Below, piece after piece: positions 6,637-11,086 of a DNA stretch of 11,086 bases (position 1 is the first letter of the stretch; each line of letters opens with the position of its first letter). This DNA is from a bacterium (GTDB lineage: Bacteria > Calditrichota > Calditrichia > RBG-13-44-9 > J042). Location of the stretch: assembly GCA_015494485.1 (NCBI GenBank), contig WGBF01000525.1:1-11086 (forward strand), given 5' to 3'. The position numbers and the translations under genes are program-made. The notes beneath the pieces were generated by a model that was given only the letters and a program-made list of their open reading frames with translations, made no database searches and was not told where the DNA came from.

Positions 6637-6849
6637 ATGTCCGAAAGTGTGTATAAGGTCATTGAACTGGTGGGCACCAGCGAAACATCCTGGGAAGATG
6701 CCGTGAAGCATGCGGTGGAAACCGCAGCCAAAAGTTTAACCGATCTTCGCGTTGCAGAGGTCAGTGAGCTGGATGTAAAGCTGGAAGATGGCAAGGTTGT
6801 GGCTTACCGTGCCAAGGTTAAATTAAGCTTTAAGTATCACACGGAATAA
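6637..6849 (+). CDS. Dodecin family protein (tryptophan-less type)
   Basis: A 70-residue protein with the dodecin pattern: SVYKVIELVGTSETSWEDA (4-22), an amphipathic helix (about 18-34), and two beta strands ending in AYRAKVKLSFKYHTE. Dodecins assemble into hollow dodecamers that store or buffer flavins, mostly in the cytoplasm. In flavin-binding dodecins the LRWFEV segment supplies a Trp that stacks on the isoalloxazine ring; here it reads LRVAEV (37-42), so that Trp is missing. This resembles the Mycobacterium tuberculosis Rv0379 (calcium dodecin) type. Flavin binding should therefore not be assumed. It is a single gene, transcribed divergently from the T9SS gene and convergent with the decarboxylase. 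The family call is firm and the ligand is uncertain. Confidence 0.92.
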   Translation: MSESVYKVIELVGTSETSWEDAVKHAVETAAKSLTDLRVAEVSELDVKLEDGKVVAYRAKVKLSFKYHTE

Positions 6850-6877
6850 GCATTCCTCAGTGGAGGCAAAATCCATA

Positions 6878-6911
6878 TTCAGGGGTAGCCCGGCTACGGG
6901 TTACCCCTGAA
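6878..6911. terminator. Hairpin between convergent dodecin and decarboxylase genes, overlapping the decarboxylase stop
   Basis: The arms 6878-6892 and 6897-6911 pair over 15 positions (10 Watson-Crick pairs, one G-T, then 4 G/C pairs) around a GCTA loop. The right arm contains the last codons and TAA stop (6901-6903) of the minus-strand decarboxylase. U-tracts are poor on both sides, so it may act as a transcript 3'-end stabiliser rather than a classic intrinsic terminator. Confidence 0.6.
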
Positions 6912-8358
6912 GTGTATTCAGTGCCGTATCGATGGTTTTCTTTAAAATTTCCAGGTCTTCCGGACGGGTACGCAGATTACCAAACGCGGCCCGCAACACA
7001 TAATCGTCGCCCAATTTGGTGTGGGACAGAAACACTTCCCGCGGGCGGTTAATTTCTTCCAATAAGTGTTCATTAAATTGATTCAGGGTCATTCCTTCGG
7101 GTAATTTGAGGGGCAGCGCGCGGAAGCACACCGTGCTGAAGGGCACGGGTGCCATGCGTTCCAGCTGGGGATGCGCATCCACCCAGGCGGTAAACTCCTG
7201 CGCCAGTTGAATGTGGTACCGCAGGCGTTCCTGAATGCCCTGTACGCCAAAATAGCGCAGCACAAACCACATTTTCAGTGCCCGAAAGCGGCGCCCCAGT
7301 TGAATGCCGTAATCCATCAGGTTTTCCACTTCATGGTCTTCGGCGGTGCGAAGGTACTCCGGCACCAGACTAAACGCCCGTTTCAGGGTTTCCGGTTCGC
7401 GGGTGTAAAAGGCGCTAAAATCAATGGGGACAAACAGCCACTTGTGGGGATTGAACACAAAGGAGTGAGCCCGTTCGCACCCGTTTAAAATATGGCGCTT
7501 TTCCGGTAAGATGGCCGCTGTACCGGCGTAGGCGGCATCCACGTGCAGCCACAGATTTTCCCGTTCGCAAATATCGGCAATGTCATTTACCGGATCCACG
7601 CTGGTGGTGGAGGTGGTGCCTACGGTAGCCACCACGCAGAACGGTAGCCACCCCTGACGCCGGTCTTCCGCAATGGCAGCCGCCAGGGCATCCGGGCGCA
7701 TACGGAATTCCGCGTCCACGGGGATTTTACGAATGCCCTCTAGACCAATTCCCAGGGTTAATGCTCCCTTTTCAATGGAAGAATGCGCGTGTTCCGACAT
7801 GTACAGGCGAAGGCGGGGTAAGTCGCTGCGGCCTGCCATGCCCTTTTCCCGAATTTGCAACCCGATTTTTTCCCTTGCAGCAGCAATGGCGTGCATGCTG
7901 CTAACCGATGCGGTGTCATACACAATGCCCCAGAACTCATCGGGTAACCCCAGCATCTGGCGCATCCAGTCCAGTACCGTTTTTTCCAGCTCCGTGCTGG
8001 AGGGGCCGCTTTTCCACAACATGGCGTTGTTGTTCAGGGCGGCTGCCAGCAATTCCCCCAGCACACCCGGCCCACTGCCGGTAATGGAAAAATAGGCAAA
8101 AAAGCGCGGGTGATTCCAGTGGGTCATTCCCGGCATGATAACGCGGTCAATATCGGTAAAAATGCGTTCCCATTCCTCCCCAACGTTCGGAGCGGTATCC
8201 GGTAATTGATTGCGAATATCCCCCGGTTTTACATTGGGCAACACCGGGAGCTGATACACGCTGTTAAAAAAATCCGCAATCCAATCCACCAGTTGATGTC
8301 CCGCCCGCCGAAATTCTTCTGCCGGCATATCTCCGGGAAACCGATGCTCTCGTTTCAT
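6901..8358 (-). CDS. Group II PLP-dependent amino-acid decarboxylase (aromatic-L-amino-acid decarboxylase family)
   Basis: A fold-type I PLP enzyme of 485 residues, the length of eukaryotic AADC. It likely removes the carboxyl group from an L-amino acid to give an amine. Motifs in order: WNHPRFFAYF (81-90), SSTELEKTVLDW (120-131), a DTASVSSMHA segment (148-157), SEHAHSSIEK (188-197) with His192 as the ring-stacking residue, VATVGTTSTTSVDP (243-256), LHVDAAYAG (271-279) with Asp274 for the PLP nitrogen, FNPHKW (302-307) with Lys306 as the Schiff-base lysine, and GRRFRALKMWFVLR (355-368). Tyr335 in the mobile loop (VPEYLR) fits a decarboxylase rather than an aldehyde synthase, where it is Phe. 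The substrate (Tyr, Trp, DOPA, Phe or other) cannot be decided. It lies 21 bases after the membrane protein gene, with AGAGGG as ribosome site, so the two probably form an operon. Confidence 0.92.
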   Translation of the reverse strand: MKREHRFPGDMPAEEFRRAGHQLVDWIADFFNSVYQLPVLPNVKPGDIRNQLPDTAPNVGEEWERIFTDIDRVIMPGMTHWNHPRFFAYFSITGSGPGVLGELLAAALNNNAMLWKSGPSSTELEKTVLDWMRQMLGLPDEFWGIVYDTASVSSMHAIAAAREKIGLQIREKGMAGRSDLPRLRLYMSEHAHSSIEKGALTLGIGLEGIRKIPVDAEFRMRPDALAAAIAEDRRQGWLPFCVVATVGTTSTTSVDPVNDIADICERENLWLHVDAAYAGTAAILPEKRHILNGCERAHSFVFNPHKWLFVPIDFSAFYTREPETLKRAFSLVPEYLRTAEDHEVENLMDYGIQLGRRFRALKMWFVLRYFGVQGIQERLRYHIQLAQEFTAWVDAHPQLERMAPVPFSTVCFRALPLKLPEGMTLNQFNEHLLEEINRPREVFLSHTKLGDDYVLRAAFGNLRTRPEDLEILKKTIDTALNTLQG

Positions 8359-8379
8359 ATGACCAACCCTCTGTTTACG

Positions 8380-8931
8380 TTAGTTGTAGTACGGATTGGT
8401 GCCGTGCTTGCGAAGGGTGGGGTAATACAATGCAATCAGCACTTCAATACCCAGTACCACCAGCGATGCCAGCACGGCGTACCATTTAACGGTGGTAAAC
8501 ACGCTGCCCATGGGTGCCAGCGTCATTACATTGTCCGGGAAGTGGGTCATCATCCGCCATTCCCAGATGTTCTCCAGCCAATCGCAAATTACAGCAATAA
8601 CGGGCAGTGCATAAATGACGTATTCCAGAAACGCCACCGGCAGCCGCGGCATAAAGCGGTACAGGAGGATTAAAAAAAGCAGGCCGTACACCAGCGGGTA
8701 CACCATGTCTGCCAGAATGGTGTAGCGGGCCAGGCTCCGGCCGTATTCACCCATATTGCTTAAAATGCGCATGGCCGTTTCCGGCGTGTAGCCAAATTGA
8801 ATATCCAGGACTTCCGAAGAACCGTGGTGGCGCTTCATTTCCAATCCCGTCAGAAAAAACAGCATATTAAAACCGATAACCGCCAGGGCCAGAATGAGCA
8901 GGGTGCGTTTGGTGTTGAGTTTTTCCAGCAT
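8380..8931 (-). CDS. Conserved four-helix integral membrane protein, function unknown
   Basis: 183 residues from the chosen ATG at 8931; an upstream in-frame ATG at 8946 has no ribosome site. Predicted membrane helices by eye are at about 10-30, 73-94, 100-122 and 143-168. Between helices 1 and 2 is a polar loop (about 31-70) with FGYTPETA and MGEYGR, and residues around 67-77 read RYTILADMVYPLVYG. A CDWLENI motif at the end of helix 3 carries acidic residues within the membrane. The pattern of a YTPEEA-like loop, D-x-x-YP-x-x-YG and D-x-x-EN recurs in a family of uncharacterised bacterial membrane proteins as I remember it, but I cannot name a domain. It is the first gene of the unit with the decarboxylase, and its role could be unrelated or could concern the amine product. 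Confidence 0.75.
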   Translation of the reverse strand: MLEKLNTKRTLLILALAVIGFNMLFFLTGLEMKRHHGSSEVLDIQFGYTPETAMRILSNMGEYGRSLARYTILADMVYPLVYGLLFLILLYRFMPRLPVAFLEYVIYALPVIAVICDWLENIWEWRMMTHFPDNVMTLAPMGSVFTTVKWYAVLASLVVLGIEVLIALYYPTLRKHGTNPYYN

Positions 8932-8936
8932 AATTG

Positions 8937-8940
8937 CTCC
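8937..8940 (-). promoter_or_regulatory. Ribosome binding site deciding the membrane-protein start
   Basis: On the minus strand GGAG (within CGGAGC) lies 5 bases before the ATG at 8931. The ATG at 8946, five codons upstream, has only AT-rich sequence in front of it. This favours the shorter 183-residue product. Confidence 0.65.
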
Positions 8941-9027
8941 GTTCATTGACCAAATAAAATAATGATGGAGACTGATTTTCGGAATACCTAAATTCTTTTA
9001 AACGACGATGACGGAGGATGATACGGA

Positions 9028-10155
9028 ATGACACCTCAAACGGAAACCCGTACCTTGATTGACGGCTCACGCCTGATAATTGAAGCAATGGCGCGTGCCG
9101 GTGCCGATGTGTATGTCGGATATCCCATTACCCCGTCCAACTGGTTGTATGCCTATGCCCAGCAGCGTTTTCCGGTGTTTATGCCAGCCCCGGATGAAAT
9201 TTCCGCCCTGCAGTGGGCCGCCGGTTTTGCCACAACGGGTAAATTACCGGTAACCGCAACCAGTTTCCCGGGGTTTGCCCTCATGTTGGAAACGTTAAAC
9301 ATGATGGTGATGATGGAACTGCCGGTGGTTATTGTGCTGTCCCAGCGCATGGGGCCCAGCACCGGTTCTGCCACGACCGGCGCCCAGGGAGATTTGCTCC
9401 TGCTGCGGGGGGCCATTTCCGGCGGCTATCCCATCCCCGTGCTTTCCCCGTCCAATCTGGAGGATTGCTGGGAACTGGCCGGTGAGGCGGTTCGGGTAGC
9501 GGCACGACTGCGAACCCCGGTGGTTCTGTTAACATCCAAGGAAATGGTGATGACCCACCATACCGTATCGCTGGATGAATTGCCGGAGATTGAACCGGCC
9601 CAATGGCATTGGTTTGACGGGAAGGGAGAGTACAAGCCGTACCAGGCGGATGAGCAGGGTGTGCCGCCCTTTTTACCGGTGGGCGATTCCCACTACCAGG
9701 TGCGGTTCAATGCCTCCACCCACGATGCCACCGGACTAATCCGCAAAGCCACGCCGGAGGCTCTGGCCAATACGCGGCGGCTACGGGAAAAAATTGAGCA
9801 CCATCTGCCGGAATTTACCTATTTTGAACATGCCCCGGGAGATGACCATCGCCTGCTGCTGATTTCCTACGATATTTCCGCAGAGGCCACCCGGGAAGCG
9901 GCCCATCAATTGGCAAAGAAGGGCGTTCGCCCCGGGGTATTAATTCTGAAAACCCTGCTTCCCCTGCCAACGGAGGTGCTGGACATCATCAACGCCTATC
10001 AGCATCGGGTGGTAGTGGAAGAAAATCTCAGCGGTCTGCTGGCCGAACTGGTGTGGGGTGCCCAGGTGCCGGAGACCGCCCATCGCATAAATCAAATCGG
10101 TGCCCTCATATCCCCTTCACAAATTACGGCGGAGGTTGAACGATGGCTGCAGTAG
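9028..10155 (+). CDS. 2-oxoacid:ferredoxin oxidoreductase, alpha subunit (KorA/VorB-like)
   Basis: The alpha subunit of a thiamine-diphosphate 2-oxoacid:acceptor oxidoreductase, which reversibly converts a 2-oxoacid plus CoA to acyl-CoA and CO2 with ferredoxin reduction. The 375 residues hold domain I (about 10-195) with GYPITPS (31-37), PDEISALQWAAGFA (55-68) including Glu57, a likely TPP-activating glutamate, TATSFPGFALM (77-87), SQRMGPSTG (105-113) and QGDLLLL (120-126). Domain II (about 265-375) shows the pyruvate-flavodoxin domain II pattern, with LKTLLPLP and VVVEENLSG. No gamma domain is fused to its N-terminus, unlike many KorA proteins. GGAGG (9013-9017) precedes the start. The partner subunit follows with a 13-base overlap. 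The substrate (2-oxoglutarate, branched-chain or aryl oxoacid) is not resolved by these motifs. Confidence 0.9.
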   Translation: MTPQTETRTLIDGSRLIIEAMARAGADVYVGYPITPSNWLYAYAQQRFPVFMPAPDEISALQWAAGFATTGKLPVTATSFPGFALMLETLNMMVMMELPVVIVLSQRMGPSTGSATTGAQGDLLLLRGAISGGYPIPVLSPSNLEDCWELAGEAVRVAARLRTPVVLLTSKEMVMTHHTVSLDELPEIEPAQWHWFDGKGEYKPYQADEQGVPPFLPVGDSHYQVRFNASTHDATGLIRKATPEALANTRRLREKIEHHLPEFTYFEHAPGDDHRLLLISYDISAEATREAAHQLAKKGVRPGVLILKTLLPLPTEVLDIINAYQHRVVVEENLSGLLAELVWGAQVPETAHRINQIGALISPSQITAEVERWLQ

Positions 10156-11086
10156 AATCCATTTTAGCAACAAAAGACATGCCTTTTTGCCCCGGTTGCG
10201 GGCATACCGTGGTGGCCAACATGCTGGCACGGGTGTTAAAAGACCTGAACATTGACCCCTTGGACGTTATCGAAGTGTCCGACATTGGGTGCTGTGGATT
10301 AATTGACGGCGTATTGCGCACCCACACCGTACACGGGTTGCACGGCAGGGCCACGGCGCTGGCCATGGGTATTCGGCTGGGACTGGAAAATCCCGATAAA
10401 AAAGTGGTTGTCATCATGGGGGATGGTGGGGCAACCATTGGCCTGCAACATTTGCTGGAAGCCGCCCGGCAGAATGTGGATATCACCGTTATTCTGGAAG
10501 ACAACATGGTGTACGGTATGACCGGCGGGCAGGTAAGCGGGCTAACCCCGGAACCGTTGAAGGAAAGAAAAGCCCCCCAGGAAACGGAAGTGCCCCCGTT
10601 TGATATTGTGGAACTGGTGCACGTGGCGGGCGCCAGCTATGCTGCACGGGAAATTGTGGGGCCCAAAATTGCGGATAAATTGAAAAAAGCCTTGCAGACG
10701 CTCGGTTTTGCTCTGGTGGAAATTGTGGAAATGTGCCCCTCCCACGGATTAAAGAAAATTAAAGAATTGGAACAGATTTCCCGCTTTCCGGCGGTAGAGA
10801 ATGAACATCCCCATCCGGCCCGGCGGTTGCAGGCACGGCAACAGCCCTCCTTGCTGGACGATTTGCCCCGGTACCCTGTGCCGCCGAAGAGTCCCCTGCA
10901 GCGCCCGTATCGTGTGCTGATCGCCGGTTCTGCCGGGGGTGGCGTGCAATCCGCGGCCCAGTTTCTGGCACAAGCCGGTCTGGCGGCTGGTGCCTTTGCC
11001 ACCAAAAAAGGGGAGTATCCCATTACAGTGGGAACGGGATTTTCCATTGCGGAGGTCATCCTCTCCCCCCAACCGATTTATTACAC
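10143..11086 (+). CDS. 2-oxoacid:ferredoxin oxidoreductase, beta subunit fused to a gamma domain (truncated by window end)
   Basis: The frame is open to the window edge (314 residues seen). Residues 1-215 form the TPP-binding beta subunit: FCPGCGH (15-21), SDIGCCG (46-52), HGRATALAMG (67-76), GDGGATIG (93-100), EDNMVYGMTGGQ (119-130) and VEMCPSHG (195-202). Cys16, Cys19, Cys50 or 51, and Cys198 can supply the 4Fe-4S ligands that beta subunits carry. A charged, Pro-rich linker (about 215-254) leads to a second domain from about 255, with RVLIAGSAGGGVQSAAQFLA and YPITVGTGFSIAEVILSP, the start of the gamma subunit Rossmann-like domain. So beta and gamma are one polypeptide. The ATG lies inside the end of the alpha gene, with GGAGG (10131-10135) 7 bases upstream, indicating translational coupling. 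Confidence 0.9.
   Translation, partial: MAAVESILATKDMPFCPGCGHTVVANMLARVLKDLNIDPLDVIEVSDIGCCGLIDGVLRTHTVHGLHGRATALAMGIRLGLENPDKKVVVIMGDGGATIGLQHLLEAARQNVDITVILEDNMVYGMTGGQVSGLTPEPLKERKAPQETEVPPFDIVELVHVAGASYAAREIVGPKIADKLKKALQTLGFALVEIVEMCPSHGLKKIKELEQISRFPAVENEHPHPARRLQARQQPSLLDDLPRYPVPPKSPLQRPYRVLIAGSAGGGVQSAAQFLAQAGLAAGAFATKKGEYPITVGTGFSIAEVILSPQPIYY

Noticed and set aside
8932..8946. Upstream ATG at 8946 for the membrane protein
   Set aside because: There is no ribosome site before it, while the ATG at 8931 has GGAG 5 bases upstream.
1..11086. Mobile elements, CRISPR arrays, tRNA or toxin-antitoxin genes
   Set aside because: I saw no transposase or integrase motifs, no direct-repeat arrays, no tRNA-like folds, and no pair of small genes of that kind.

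Overview
The window most likely comes from a bacterium of the FCB superphylum, possibly a Calditrichota-like or related lineage. The main reason is a secreted protein whose C-terminus is a type IX secretion (T9SS type A) sorting domain with the YPNPFNPST signature. A TATATTTG element upstream of the first plus-strand operon also resembles the Bacteroidetes-type -7 box (TAnnTTTG). The phylum assignment is inference; no rRNA or other marker gene is present. Coding density is high, all complete genes are intact, and I see no mobile element, CRISPR array or tRNA.

Layout. (1) At 1-201 (minus) lies the 5' part of a DUF411-type cysteine-rich lipoprotein, cut by the window edge. (2) A divergent promoter region precedes a plus-strand unit at 375-3270. 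It holds a TrpD-like phosphoribosyltransferase, an indole-glycerol-phosphate-synthase (TrpC)-fold protein joined to it by an ATGA overlap, and mltG, an endolytic murein transglycosylase. (3) A 2-Cys peroxiredoxin (3415-4020) has its own leader and ends in a strong 13-bp-stem terminator shared with the convergent next gene. (4) A 760-residue T9SS-exported protein (4096-6378, minus) has four N-terminal repeats, a CARDB-like domain and the sorting domain. (5) A dodecin (6637-6849, plus) converges on a two-gene minus-strand unit, a four-helix membrane protein (8380-8931) followed by a group II PLP amino-acid decarboxylase (6901-8358). (6) Divergent from that unit is a 2-oxoacid:ferredoxin oxidoreductase operon: an alpha subunit (9028-10155) and a beta subunit fused to a gamma domain (10143 to the window end).

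The most unusual part is the trpD/trpC-like pair. The TrpD-like protein keeps its PRPP-binding motifs but has changed residues where anthranilate normally sits. The TrpC-like protein keeps the fold and several framework motifs but has lost nearly all the catalytic residues of indole-3-glycerol phosphate synthase. No other trp gene is present, and the leader is too short for an attenuator. Automatic annotation would call this tryptophan biosynthesis. The sequence suggests instead a diverged pair working on another acceptor, or one with a non-catalytic partner. The remaining genes are ordinary metabolism, envelope and stress functions, with some points of interest in domain architecture.
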